Source: Novipirellula caenicola (GTDB taxonomy: Bacteria; Planctomycetota; Planctomycetia; Pirellulales; Pirellulaceae). Taken from it: a stretch of 64,000 nt of DNA. The position numbers were made by a program, and so were the translations under genes. Location: contig NZ_BAABRO010000001.1 in the NCBI RefSeq assembly GCF_039545035.1, positions 744,001 to 808,000 of the forward strand, read 5' to 3'. Under the pieces are notes generated by a model. That model ran no database searches. It was not told the DNA's origin and saw nothing but the letters and a program-made list of their open reading frames with translations. Shown here piece by piece: positions 17,763 to 27,181 of the stretch; within the stretch, counting starts at the first letter, position 1, and each line of letters opens with the position of its first letter.

Positions 17763-20700
17763 ATGCTGCGAAAAACCTATCATTATCTTTCCGCCTTACT
17801 GCTGCTAAGCGTGTTAGCGTTTGTCTATCACGTCTTGGTCGTTGCATGGCTGCGTCCACCAGAAGTCGAACGTGTCGAATTGGCGCCGGCACGCGAATTT
17901 AAAGTTGGCGACACGCTTGCCGATCTGTTCCCCGAGGGAGCATGGCAGCGAGAAAAGTGCAAACGCTTGCAAACCGCCGATGGAATGCTGCTGTTTCAAA
18001 ACTGGGAACAAAGCAGTCCGGATCAATGGAAACTGTGGCCGATGACCGTCGTGATCGGTCGCGGCATGAAAAGTTCCACCAGCGAATCACCGGTGGTGAT
18101 CGAAGCCAACGAAGGCGCCGAAATCAAGTTCACAGGCTCGCTTGACGTGATGAGCGGCGGCGCACCACCGATCCAACGAGGCCGGATGATTGGCGTTGTT
18201 CAGATCCGACGTCTGAATCCCACCACGCCCAGCGAATCGCTGTCGATTCGTACCGCGAACGTCGGTATCGACAACCAGAAAATTTGGACGACCGAAGCGA
18301 TTCAGATGGATCTCGGCAAAGCTCAAATGCGAGGCCGCGATTTGACCATCCATCTCGCGACCAACACGTCGGCGCCGATGGCGGCGAGTGGAAAAACCGC
18401 GGTCTTGGATCGGATGGAATTGATCTATTTGGAAGAGTTTCGGATGCCGCTGGAAAACGGCGGGCTATGGCCCGCTGCGACCACGACCACACCGCGTCCG
18501 AGCAACGTGCCGGTCGATCCAACATCGATGCTGACGCACTCAAGCACTGTCACCGCTCCGGCCGACAACGCGACCGCCGAAATTCAACTGCAGTGCAACG
18601 GTCGACTCGAATATGATTTTGCAATCGATCAATTGATGCTCCGCGATTCCGTGTCGCTGATCCATCAGATCGCCGGTGCGAAAACAGACCGATTTGATTG
18701 TGACACGATCGAATTGACCTTTCGCGACCCCAGCAACAAGTCGATCGTCCGCAACACCGCACTGGATTGGCTGCACCGAATCAAAGCGACCGGTGCTCCG
18801 TTGGCGGCACGGCTGCCCAATTTGGATTTGGAAATCTATGCTGGTCAAATTGACATGCAGGCCAGCAAAGGACTTGTCCGCGCCGATGGGATTCAAGGAA
18901 TCGAAGTGCACCGTGCCGGAATCCACGCACGGCTCGAAAGCATCGTCTACCAATTTGATCCCGCATCGCCTGGAACTCTCGGGGCGATCGACGCTCGCGG
19001 TATCGGAATTGTCACGCTCGATGCCCCCGATGTTCCGCTGCGCCGCGTCCAGTGGCGTGAGGGTTTCAAGATGCAACCGCTGGGCCCAATTCGCAAAGAC
19101 TCTATCAATAGCAACATCGGATTTTGGATCGACGGCGAAGTCCAAATGGCATTGACCGACGGAGGCGAATTTCAATCCGATTCGGTCGAAGGGGTGCTGA
19201 AGCCCGACCCACGCAAAAAGGCAAATGGTGGGGGCAATGCGATGATCCCCGAACAATTGGCGGCATTGGGGCGCGTGCACCTAGACACCTCGTCCATTCG
19301 AGCCGACACGGAGCAATTGCGATTGTTCTTTGTCGAGCCTGAGCCGGAAAACATTGGCATGATCGAAGGCAATCCCGAGGCTCCGCCCAGCTCGATCCGG
19401 CAATTGGTAAAACAGCCTGAACCCGGCACCTCCACGACGACGGTACCGGTTGCCCGGTCGCGTCCTTCGGTCGCCGGCGACGCGATCACTGCCAAGTTGA
19501 TTCTCGACGATGGAGGCGTGCACGCTCAAGACCTCAGCGTGGTTGGATCGGTTCATCTGACACACACCGTTCAATTGGGTGGGCAACCCATGCAGGCCAA
19601 ATTGACGGGCGAGCAACTCCGTTTGATCGACGGGGGTGGCGAGGATGTTTTGCAACTGGGCAGCGGCGTCGGTGCTCCAGCACGCTTTGAAATTGGCGAC
19701 GGCTATTTTGTGGGGCCGCTGATCCAGATCCGTCCGAGCGACAATATCATTTGGATCAACGAAGCGGGTGAATTCCGTATTCCGTCGCAGGCCTTGCCAA
19801 GCGATTTGGCGGGCGGTTTGACGGGTGGCGCAGCAGGCGGCTCGGCTGGCACCGCAGCAACGTCAAGCAACACCACCACGGGTGTTTCCCAATCCAACGA
19901 TGGAGATTCCAAGGTAACGTGGACCGAACCGCCGCTGTGTCGATGGCAGGGCGAGATGGTCTTTGACGGCAAAACCGCCACCCTGACCGACGGTGTCGAG
20001 ATCACTGCGTCGCTGATCAATGGCCGTGAACCGTGGGACGTGCACGTTGCTGGCGATCGCATGGAAATCATCTTGCACGATGGTGTGCAGGTTCGCGACT
20101 TGAAAACAATGAAAACGGCAACGGTTCAGCGAATCGATTTGTTGCAAAGTGAATCACGTCCGCTGATGATCCAAGCGATCCAGCGTGCTCCCGATGGGTT
20201 GACCGAATCGAAACATCTGCTGCATGCCGAAAAATTGACGTTGGTTCCCACCGGTGGCGGCAAGCTGTTTGGCACCGGCCCAGGATGGTATCGCTGCTGG
20301 ACACGCGGTGATCAAAGCGGGTTAAAACCTGGCGGCGGTCCAAAAACGACGGTTCCAAGCAACCAATTGACCGGCATCCACCTGACCTTTAACGATACGA
20401 TGCAGGGCGACTTTTTGAACAAGTCGCTGGACTTCATGCGAGGCGTTCGCGTGGGTGTTCGCGATGTTGCCAGTTGGGACGACACGTTCGACGCGCAAAC
20501 GATGGACGCGTTATCGACGGGGCAAACGACACTCGATTGCGACCACCTGCGATTTGGGATTTCGCCCGAAGCGGCCAACATGCCTGCGATGGCGGGATTG
20601 CCGACACCATGGGAAACCGAAGCTGCCGGCGGCGTGATTTTCCGCACTCGCAATGAACGGGGATTGTTGGAATGCAGTGCCACGCGTGCCGCTTATTCGG

Positions 20701-20897
20701 CCGCCAAGGACATGTTCACGATGCATGGTGCGCCCAATCGACCGGCTCTGTTTCGGCAACAACGTCCTGATGGCCAACCTGGGCCCGAGGGAGCAGTCAA
20801 ATCGATGTCGCTGAAGCTCAAGACGATGGAAGTGGAAAACCTGCAGCTTGAACGACTCAGCATCGCGGCACCGCCGGGAATGACCGCCCCGCAATAG
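17763..20897 (+). CDS. Large membrane-anchored LptC/LptA (OstA)-like protein
   Basis: A 1044-residue protein. One N-terminal membrane helix (about residues 8-28, LSALLLLSVLAFVYHVLVVAW) is followed by a periplasmic part made of beta-rich repeats. These recall the LptC/OstA jelly-roll units: LSIRTANVGIDNQKIWTTEAI and MRGRDLTIHL near 160-200, LQCNGRLEYDFAIDQLML near 280, and CRWQGEMVFDGKTATLTDGV near 725, then HVAGDRMEIILHDGVQV. It follows kdsD-kdsC, where enterobacteria have lptC-lptA-lptB. I infer a role in carrying LPS or a related glycolipid across the periplasm; no sequence identity to LptC is claimed. It is far larger than LptC (191) or LptA (185), as if several OstA units were fused. lptB is not adjacent. 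Confidence 0.6.
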   Translation: MLRKTYHYLSALLLLSVLAFVYHVLVVAWLRPPEVERVELAPAREFKVGDTLADLFPEGAWQREKCKRLQTADGMLLFQNWEQSSPDQWKLWPMTVVIGRGMKSSTSESPVVIEANEGAEIKFTGSLDVMSGGAPPIQRGRMIGVVQIRRLNPTTPSESLSIRTANVGIDNQKIWTTEAIQMDLGKAQMRGRDLTIHLATNTSAPMAASGKTAVLDRMELIYLEEFRMPLENGGLWPAATTTTPRPSNVPVDPTSMLTHSSTVTAPADNATAEIQLQCNGRLEYDFAIDQLMLRDSVSLIHQIAGAKTDRFDCDTIELTFRDPSNKSIVRNTALDWLHRIKATGAPLAARLPNLDLEIYAGQIDMQASKGLVRADGIQGIEVHRAGIHARLESIVYQFDPASPGTLGAIDARGIGIVTLDAPDVPLRRVQWREGFKMQPLGPIRKDSINSNIGFWIDGEVQMALTDGGEFQSDSVEGVLKPDPRKKANGGGNAMIPEQLAALGRVHLDTSSIRADTEQLRLFFVEPEPENIGMIEGNPEAPPSSIRQLVKQPEPGTSTTTVPVARSRPSVAGDAITAKLILDDGGVHAQDLSVVGSVHLTHTVQLGGQPMQAKLTGEQLRLIDGGGEDVLQLGSGVGAPARFEIGDGYFVGPLIQIRPSDNIIWINEAGEFRIPSQALPSDLAGGLTGGAAGGSAGTAATSSNTTTGVSQSNDGDSKVTWTEPPLCRWQGEMVFDGKTATLTDGVEITASLINGREPWDVHVAGDRMEIILHDGVQVRDLKTMKTATVQRIDLLQSESRPLMIQAIQRAPDGLTESKHLLHAEKLTLVPTGGGKLFGTGPGWYRCWTRGDQSGLKPGGGPKTTVPSNQLTGIHLTFNDTMQGDFLNKSLDFMRGVRVGVRDVASWDDTFDAQTMDALSTGQTTLDCDHLRFGISPEAANMPAMAGLPTPWETEAAGGVIFRTRNERGLLECSATRAAYSAAKDMFTMHGAPNRPALFRQQRPDGQPGPEGAVKSMSLKLKTMEVENLQLERLSIAAPPGMTAPQ

Positions 20898-21021
20898 TCG
20901 CAGAATTGCTCCGCGATCCTCGACGAAGCATACCCGGATTTCTTCTCTTTCGGTGGTCGACTCGTTTTTGTTATTCCCCAAAGACGAGAACTCAATTTCC
21001 TCCTCGACCGGAAAAAAACAA

Positions 21022-22149
21022 ATGCGTCCAATTTCGAGTCTATCGCTTTTCGTCGGCGTTTGTTGCAGTGCCCTCTTGATCAGCGGAACCCAAGCCGGAC
21101 CTCCGAACCTGATGAACATGTTTCGATCGGGGACGAATGTGGAAGCCGAGGCGGATGCCGAATACGTGCTGACCGAAGAAGACGGTCCTTGGATGATCTT
21201 GGCATCGACGTGCGTCGGCGAAGGATCCAAAGCGCGTGCTCATCGATTGGCGTTTGAGATTCGCCGCGACTTGAAACTGCCAGCGTTTATCTATCGCGAA
21301 AAGTTTGATTTCACCCATGGCCCGAACACTCCCGCTTCATCGGGTCGCCGCGTGCGTTACGCCAACGAATACCAATACGAAGCGTACGCCGTGTTGGTGG
21401 GCGAGTACGACCGCGTCGAAAACGAAAGCATTGATCGCGACCTTCAAACCTTGAAGACCGCGAGATTGCCGATTTTCGAGGATCGTGATGAGATCGCTAA
21501 AGAAACCAGCACCGCTACCCCCGTGACAACCGTGCGTGCGATCACGCGTAAACTGTTGGAACGAAAGAACGACAAAACGCTCGGCCCCATGGCGAATGCC
21601 TTTGTCACTCGCAATCCCATGTTGCCAGAAGAATACTTTGATGCCCCCGAGATCGATTCGTTTGTACAACAACTAAACGAAGACAAAGATTACAACCTGT
21701 TGACGTGCAAAGGCAAATACACCGTTGTCGTGGCCACGTTCGAAGGCTTGGGAACGATCGTCGATGGACACAAAGAAAAGGAATTTGTGCCCAGCGGAAA
21801 ACGGCTTGATAAGATGGCCGCCGACGCCGGCAAAATGGTTGCCGAGCTTCGTAAAAATGGAGTCGAGGCGTACCAGTTCCACGACCGCACTCGATCACTT
21901 GTCACGATCGGCAGCTTCCCAGAACTCGGTCGCTCGCTGCCGGACGGCAAATTCGAGTATGCACCGGAAATTCGCCGTGTGATGGAAACCTATCGCGCAT
22001 TCAACTCTCAGAAAGCACGCTTCGTTCCTGAACGCAATGGCGTCGCGGTCCACCACGCCGCATTGATCCCGTTTGATGTGAATCCGGCACCGATCGCGGT
22101 CCCACGTGCATCGAAGCGCAGCCTTTACAGTGCAGCACTAGGCCGTTGA
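21022..22149 (+). CDS. Secreted protein of unknown function
   Basis: A 375-residue protein with a signal peptide (MRPISSLSLFVGVCCSALLISGTQAG, split here as residues 1-18 and 19-26). The mature part has two similar blocks that begin GPWMILASTCVGEGSKARAH (near 55) and GKYTVVVATFEGLGTIVDGH (near 240). Each is followed by alternating helix and strand with a Tyr/Phe-rich stretch, reminiscent of SPOR-like repeats. I do not recognise the family. ATG 21022 is preceded by an A/G-rich stretch. It lies 124 bp after the LptC/A-like gene on the same strand, so it may belong to the same envelope operon. Confidence 0.6.
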   Translation: MRPISSLSLFVGVCCSALLISGTQAGPPNLMNMFRSGTNVEAEADAEYVLTEEDGPWMILASTCVGEGSKARAHRLAFEIRRDLKLPAFIYREKFDFTHGPNTPASSGRRVRYANEYQYEAYAVLVGEYDRVENESIDRDLQTLKTARLPIFEDRDEIAKETSTATPVTTVRAITRKLLERKNDKTLGPMANAFVTRNPMLPEEYFDAPEIDSFVQQLNEDKDYNLLTCKGKYTVVVATFEGLGTIVDGHKEKEFVPSGKRLDKMAADAGKMVAELRKNGVEAYQFHDRTRSLVTIGSFPELGRSLPDGKFEYAPEIRRVMETYRAFNSQKARFVPERNGVAVHHAALIPFDVNPAPIAVPRASKRSLYSAALGR

Positions 22150-22184
22150 TCCGGTAAACGTCCTTACCACTCTGTGTTTCTATA

Positions 22185-22240
22185 ACGCGGCGGCCCGAGC
22201 CGCCCGGTTAAAATCGAACGTTTTACTCGCTGCAACCGCG
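22185..22240. repeat. Dispersed hairpin repeat, copy 2 (truncated)
   Basis: Contains GCGGCGGCCCGAGCCGCCCG, AAATCGAACGTTTTACTCGC and TGCAACCG, matching 1421-1512 and 42912-42988, but lacks the right arm. It abuts the stop codon of the gene at 22243. Confidence 0.7.
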
Positions 22241-22242
22241 AA

Positions 22243-23121
22243 CTAGATGTACCAACGCTGCGAGATCGCGTTGTTTTCACCTTCGGTTTGCCGTATCGGA
22301 AACACATGATGCTTGCCATGAACCGTCTCGATGGTCGGTTGCAAGTCGGCGCGTCCAGCGTTGTTTTCGAGTTCACGTAGCCACCGCGATTTCATCGTCC
22401 CCACGCTGTCAAACAAGTCGTGACGAAACAGCGTCATCACCGCATCGGCGACACGTTGGTTCGCTCGTGGCAATCCCGGTTGTTCCGATGTCCGTTGGCG
22501 CAACATGTCGTGCATCGCGGTGTTGAATAACCAACATGCGGTTTCGCGTTGTGCCAAGGTTTCATTCTCGGCACTCTCTTCGGCGTACGCGGACGCTCGC
22601 GAAGGGTCCACGGCGTAGGCGATCGCGGTGTCGCTGTAGGGGATCATGCGTCCCAGCAGTGCGTCGGTCCAGCGTTCGATTCCTTGACGCAATCGATTCA
22701 GTCGAACGGTGTTGCGAACCGAGCTGCCGCGTCCAAATAGCATCAGGTGATGGACACGCGAGGAGACTTCGAGATGGGACCGAAACACAGTATCGGTGAC
22801 TGGCGAGATATCATCGATCCCTTTTTCGGCATCCATCGCCTTACCCAATGCGGCAACGACCCGGCAGAGAATCTCGCTGACCAAAATCTCTTCCAACACG
22901 ACGCCGTGCCGATTCCACCAAGCACGGATGGCAACTCCCTCGTTGCTTTGTTCGGCGCGGCGATAGCGGCTGATCACTTGGTGCCAAAGTTCGAAGCGGC
23001 CGCGAGATTGCGTCCAATATTTCGTCACCGCCATGCTCATTTCGTCGTTGGGGCGAAAGGCGATGGTCGAAGCATTTTGCGAAATGATGGCAGCAAGGTC
23101 GGCGAGCAGAACGGCATGCAT
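22243..23121 (-). CDS. Hypothetical protein, mostly helical
   Basis: A 292-residue protein that I do not recognise. No signal peptide or membrane helix is evident. The sequence is rich in Arg, Ala and Trp and looks all-helical, with REAMSM-free segments such as RAEQSNEGVAIRAWW, VLEEILVSEILCRVVAALG, RETACWLFNTAMHDML and RVADAVMTLFRHDLFD. I start at ATG 23121 (MHAVLL); a TTG at 23130 is also in frame. It is convergent with the secreted-protein gene. The frame has a uniform composition and no overlapping competitor, which supports it being real. Confidence 0.6.
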   Translation of the reverse strand: MHAVLLADLAAIISQNASTIAFRPNDEMSMAVTKYWTQSRGRFELWHQVISRYRRAEQSNEGVAIRAWWNRHGVVLEEILVSEILCRVVAALGKAMDAEKGIDDISPVTDTVFRSHLEVSSRVHHLMLFGRGSSVRNTVRLNRLRQGIERWTDALLGRMIPYSDTAIAYAVDPSRASAYAEESAENETLAQRETACWLFNTAMHDMLRQRTSEQPGLPRANQRVADAVMTLFRHDLFDSVGTMKSRWLRELENNAGRADLQPTIETVHGKHHVFPIRQTEGENNAISQRWYI

Positions 23122-23642
23122 AAATTTCAATCCCTAAGCATCACGAGTCAGTTGCATGACCGTGAATTGCATCCGCCGTGCCACGCCCCGATCGCCGCCG
23201 CGCACCGCGTTTGCTAACCCATGAATCGCATTGCACTTACGTCCACGTGGCGGAGGCGACGCGGAGTTTGCGGCAATCGCAGCGGTAGAGAATTCACCTC
23301 GTGATGTTGCCCAAACGCAACGCCGAAGTTTGGTTCGCGCGACGGTTCGGGTTAAGCCGAGCAAGTTGGTTGACGCGATTTTTGGGGAAGAAACGATTGA
23401 CGTCGCATGGCGTTGGAAGCCCAACGTCAATCGGCAGCACACGGGTGTGAAGCCATTCGTGCCGAGCGGCGGCTTAGCAAAGATGGAGATACCGAATCCC
23501 TCGGTTGCATGGTGTCCAGCAATAAGCGGAGCGACTTGCCGCATAAAACCCAAAATCTCTCTAGCGTCGAAGTCTCGCGGTTAGCTAACACCGCCTTATC
23601 GCGTGCTTGGCGTCTCTTCTCTCTTCCACTCGGAACACTGCC
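23122..23642. other. Spacer with two weak overlapping frames
   Basis: Frames at 23231-23584 (+) and 23134-23553 (-) overlap each other. Neither has a recognisable domain, a clear ribosome site or gene-like composition, so neither is called. Promoters for the two flanking divergent genes should lie here. Confidence 0.45.
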
Positions 23643-24275
23643 ATGTTGAAAACCTTCTTCAAACTGCTCTCTCGCACTCCACAGCAACCCGTTCCCGTCA
23701 ATCCGCAATCGCGTGAAGACGTGGCGATTATTGCTCACCGCCAACCCTCGGCGTCGCAACCCAATCCTGCGCGGACATCCCAACCCGCCATGGTCGCCGC
23801 TCACCCGGTCCCCAAAGCGAGTCACCGCGAACGACTGCTGAGCATGCGGATCGAGCACATTCGCATTTGTTCCGAGAGCCGGGCCAATCAGTTTTCAGAA
23901 TTTGGGATCGATACCGCTGGCGATTTGATCTCGGCCAACTTGCGGACGTTGGCCGAGAAATACCCATCGCCTCGCAAGGCGGTCCGCGTGCTGAAACGGT
24001 ACCGTCAAGCGATTCGATTGGCGGCGCGGGTTCCCGGCATGATGCCTCGTGACGCGTTATTGCTGATCAGCATCCACCGCCGCAGCGTTCGCGGATTGGC
24101 GATGGAAACGCCGATGTCGCTGTATCGTGATTTGCAGCGTTATGCGGAAAGCACGCCAGGCCGAAAACAGCTGCGGGGGCGTCGTCTACCCAGCGTCAAG
24201 CGAATTCGCCGCTGGATCACCGTTTCGGCGAGCGAATTGGGCGTTACGGGCAATATCTACGCCGACGCCGCTTAA
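23643..24275 (+). CDS. DUF4332 protein (helix-hairpin-helix-like)
   Basis: A 210-residue protein. A basic, proline-rich N-terminal third is followed by the DUF4332 region: LLSMRIEHIRICSESRANQF, FGIDTAGDLISANLRTLAEK, KAVRVLKRYRQAIRLAARVPGM. It resembles tandem helix-hairpin-helix folds of DNA-repair proteins, where short helices hold GIDT/GVT turns; the end repeats this as SASELGVTGNIYADA. A nucleic-acid-binding role is inferred, not shown. ATG 23643 fits a start at MLKTFFKLL; an in-frame TTG at 23607 is possible. The next gene on the strand, lutA, starts 83 bp later. Confidence 0.72.
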   Translation: MLKTFFKLLSRTPQQPVPVNPQSREDVAIIAHRQPSASQPNPARTSQPAMVAAHPVPKASHRERLLSMRIEHIRICSESRANQFSEFGIDTAGDLISANLRTLAEKYPSPRKAVRVLKRYRQAIRLAARVPGMMPRDALLLISIHRRSVRGLAMETPMSLYRDLQRYAESTPGRKQLRGRRLPSVKRIRRWITVSASELGVTGNIYADAA

Positions 24276-24358
24276 CTAATTGCCTCGAGAGTGACTATAC
24301 TGCGACCATTCCGCCATCGAACGGGTTCGATGGCTAACGCACGTTCGTGGCAAGTTGA

Positions 24359-25123
24359 ATGTCTGTCGCTCTGTTTATCCCCTGCTATCTCGACCAATTT
24401 TACCCCGATGTCGCCATCGCAACGCTCGAGCTGCTCGAGCGTCTCGGGGTGGATGTTGTCTACCCCGATGGTCAAACCTGTTGTGGCCAACCGATGGCCA
24501 ACACCGGCTGCACGGCCGATTGTGCTCCGGTAGCCCGGCGGTTCGTCGAATTGTTCAGTCCCTACGATTCGATTGTCTGTCCGTCGGGATCGTGTACCGC
24601 GATGGTCCGTCATCACTACGACGAGTACTTTGCGGACGACGACCCAAAATTCAATCACGTCAAAAGCCGGACGTTTGAGTTGTGCGAATTTTTGCACGAC
24701 GAACTGCAGATCAAAGAGCTCGACGTGCAGTTCCCACACAAGGTGTCGATCCACCAAAGCTGTCATGGGTTGCGAGAATTGCGGCTCGGTTCTTGCAGCG
24801 AAAACATGACGGTTCGCGAAGACAAAGTTCGCAATGTGCTGAACCTAGTTCATGGGATCCAGTGGTGTTCGCCGACGCGAACGGACGAATGCTGTGGATT
24901 CGGCGGCACCTTTGCCGTCAACGAAGCCGACGTGTCCGCTGCGATGGGGCGTGATCGTGTCGCCGACCACGTCGCATCAGGTAGCAGCGTCTTGGCTTCG
25001 GCCGACATGAGCTGTTTGATGCATTTGCAAGGCATCATTCGTCGCGAATCGGCGCCGATCGAAGTGATGCACGTCGCTCAGATTTTGGCAGGTCGCAATC
25101 CCAAACACGTTGGCAACGCGTAA
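24359..25123 (+). CDS. lutA: L-lactate oxidation Fe-S subunit (LutA/LldE type)
   Basis: A 254-residue cytosolic protein with two CCG cysteine-rich domains of the heterodisulfide-reductase type. The first has SVALFIPCYLDQFYPDVA at the start and CCGQPMANTGC; the second has HQSCHGLREL and CCGFGGTF. The two domains are thought to bind an iron-sulfur cluster in the LutABC complex that oxidises L-lactate to pyruvate. lutB begins 21 bp after its stop and lutC follows, so this is the first gene of an operon. The length matches LutA/YkgE (about 240). Confidence 0.92.
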   Translation: MSVALFIPCYLDQFYPDVAIATLELLERLGVDVVYPDGQTCCGQPMANTGCTADCAPVARRFVELFSPYDSIVCPSGSCTAMVRHHYDEYFADDDPKFNHVKSRTFELCEFLHDELQIKELDVQFPHKVSIHQSCHGLRELRLGSCSENMTVREDKVRNVLNLVHGIQWCSPTRTDECCGFGGTFAVNEADVSAAMGRDRVADHVASGSSVLASADMSCLMHLQGIIRRESAPIEVMHVAQILAGRNPKHVGNA

Positions 25124-25144
25124 CAAAACCTCGCATTTAAAACT

Positions 25145-26530
25145 ATGAAATCGCTTCCCATTGTCGATCATCCGACCAAGGCACGTCCGTTTGTCGCCGA
25201 CACCGAACGTTTCCATTGGCACGACCAAGCATTGTGGTTTGTCCGCAGCAAACGAGACAAGCAAGCCGGGTCGGTCCCGGAATGGGAACACCTGCGTTCA
25301 CTCGCGTCGCAAATCAAAACTGAAACGATCGCCAATCTTGGCGACTATTTGGTCGAGTTTGAACGCAACGCCACCGCGCTGGGGGCAACGGTACACTGGG
25401 CCGCCGACGCCGCTGAACACAACGAAATCGTGCTCAAGATCCTGCGTGATCACGAGACGCTGCGGATTGTCAAAAGCAAATCGATGCTGACCGAGGAGTG
25501 TGGTCTGAACCACTTTCTCGAAGACAATGGTATCGAAGTGGTCGATACCGATTTGGGCGAACGGATCGTCCAACTGCGAAAAGAAACGCCCAGTCACATC
25601 GTGTTGCCTGCGATTCATATCCGCAAAGAAGAAGTCGGCGATACGTTTCATGAACATCTCGGCACCGACGAAGGCGCGTCGGACCCGCAGTACCTAACCG
25701 AAGCCGCACGCCAACATTTGCGTGACAAATTTCTAGCGGGTGAAGTGGGAATCACCGGAGTCAATTTTGCGATCGCGGAAACCGGCGGCTTGGTCGTTTG
25801 CACCAACGAAGGCAATGCGGATCTTGGTGTCTCGCTTCCTCGCGTGCACATCGCTTGCATGGGGATCGAAAAACTGGTTCCCCGTTTCCAAGACTTGTCG
25901 GTGTTCATCCGCTTGTTGGCTCGCAGTGCGACCGGGCAACCGATCACGACGTACACCTCACATTTCCATGGGCCTCGCGATCCCAACAGCGAACTGCACA
26001 TCGTGTTGGTCGACAACGGTCGCAGCCGGCTGCGAAACAGCAACGAGTTTCGTGAAGCATTGCATTGCATTCGCTGTGGTGCCTGCATGAACACGTGCCC
26101 GGTTTATCGCCGCAGCGGTGGCCACAGCTACAGCGCCACCGTGCCGGGACCGATCGGATCGGTATTGTCGCCGACGCGAGATTCGTCGCGATACAAGAGT
26201 CTGCCGTATGCGTGCAGTTTGTGCGGATCATGCAGCGACGTGTGTCCCGTGAAAATTCCACTGCACCATCAATTGTTGGCATGGCGCAAGGAATTGGTCG
26301 GGGAGAATCTGTTGCCCTATTCCAAACGAATCAGCATGAAGGCGGCTTCGATCCTGTTCCGTAGCCCCCGCTTGTTTTCGATGGCCGGTTGGATGGGACG
26401 AAAATCACTCAAGATCCTGCCTCATTGGGCAACTCATAATCGGCTCAATACTTGGACCATCGCACGCGAATTGCCCGAACCTCCGCGTGAGAGCTTCCGT
26501 CATTGGTATGCAGAAAACCGGAAACGTTAA
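25145..26530 (+). CDS. lutB: L-lactate oxidation Fe-S subunit (LutB/LldF type)
   Basis: A 461-residue central subunit of the lactate-oxidation complex. An LUD domain covers about residues 50-290 (HIVLPAIHIRKEEVG, ITGVNFAIAETGGLVVCTNEGN, GIEKLVPRFQDL). A ferredoxin-like region with two 4Fe-4S clusters comes next: CIRCGACMNTCPVYR and CSLCGSCSDVCPVKIP. A C-terminal DUF3390-like tail of roughly 90 residues ends the protein. The lutC start is 2 bp after its stop, so the genes are translationally close. Length is typical (about 470). Confidence 0.93.
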   Translation: MKSLPIVDHPTKARPFVADTERFHWHDQALWFVRSKRDKQAGSVPEWEHLRSLASQIKTETIANLGDYLVEFERNATALGATVHWAADAAEHNEIVLKILRDHETLRIVKSKSMLTEECGLNHFLEDNGIEVVDTDLGERIVQLRKETPSHIVLPAIHIRKEEVGDTFHEHLGTDEGASDPQYLTEAARQHLRDKFLAGEVGITGVNFAIAETGGLVVCTNEGNADLGVSLPRVHIACMGIEKLVPRFQDLSVFIRLLARSATGQPITTYTSHFHGPRDPNSELHIVLVDNGRSRLRNSNEFREALHCIRCGACMNTCPVYRRSGGHSYSATVPGPIGSVLSPTRDSSRYKSLPYACSLCGSCSDVCPVKIPLHHQLLAWRKELVGENLLPYSKRISMKAASILFRSPRLFSMAGWMGRKSLKILPHWATHNRLNTWTIARELPEPPRESFRHWYAENRKR

Positions 26531-26532
26531 CG

Positions 26533-27150
26533 ATGCTTAAGAAAACGCCTGCCACGACCACCAGCCGCCAAGCCGTGCTCGACCGTTTGACTGGAAAACA
26601 AGTCATCGGCCCAGGATTGCCCACGATCGAGCATGACCGGATGGTACACTTTGACGATCCGGTGGAAAAATTCATCGAGGTTCTTTCCACCGTCGGTGGC
26701 CAAGCCCACTTGGTCGATGACGCTCAGCAAATCGCTCAAATCCTGAGTGATATTCCGGTTTACGCCAATGCAAAACGAGTGGTGTCGTTGGTGCCTGAGG
26801 CGATTCCAGGAAGCTTGGACGTTGCCACGATCGATGATCCGCATGCGTTGGCATCCGTCGATTGGACGATCGCGAAAGGCGAGTTCGCGGTCGCCGAGAA
26901 CGGTGCGATTTGGGTCGAAGGGGCAACGATGCCACACCGTGTGTTGTTATTCATCGCTCAATATTTAGCCATCGTCGTGTCCCGCAGCGATCTGGTTCAT
27001 AACCTGCACGAAGGTTATGCACGAATTGGCACTCCGAAATCACCGTTTGGCGTGTTTGTCTCAGGGCCTAGCAAGACGGCCGACATCGAACAATCGCTGG
27101 TGCTAGGCGCCCATGGCTGCCGCACCCTGCAGGTGTTTTTAACGCCGTAG
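26533..27150 (+). CDS. lutC: LUD-domain protein (LutC/LldG type)
   Basis: A 205-residue third subunit of the lactate-oxidation complex, consisting of a single LUD domain. Marks: FIEVLSTVGGQAHLVD near 50, the middle ASVDWTIAKGEFAVAENGAI, and GPSKTADIEQSLVLGAHG near the C-terminus, which is the family's most conserved stretch. ATG 26533 lies 2 bp after the lutB stop. No lactate permease or LutR-type regulator is next to it; a MATE exporter follows after 31 bp and may be co-transcribed. Confidence 0.92.
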   Translation: MLKKTPATTTSRQAVLDRLTGKQVIGPGLPTIEHDRMVHFDDPVEKFIEVLSTVGGQAHLVDDAQQIAQILSDIPVYANAKRVVSLVPEAIPGSLDVATIDDPHALASVDWTIAKGEFAVAENGAIWVEGATMPHRVLLFIAQYLAIVVSRSDLVHNLHEGYARIGTPKSPFGVFVSGPSKTADIEQSLVLGAHGCRTLQVFLTP

Positions 27151-27181
27151 TTGATCCGCAAGCAATGGACTGCAACGCATC

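Noticed and set aside
23134-23584. Two overlapping frames between the hypothetical and DUF4332 genes
   Set aside because: No domain, composition or start signal favours either; kept only as a spacer remark.
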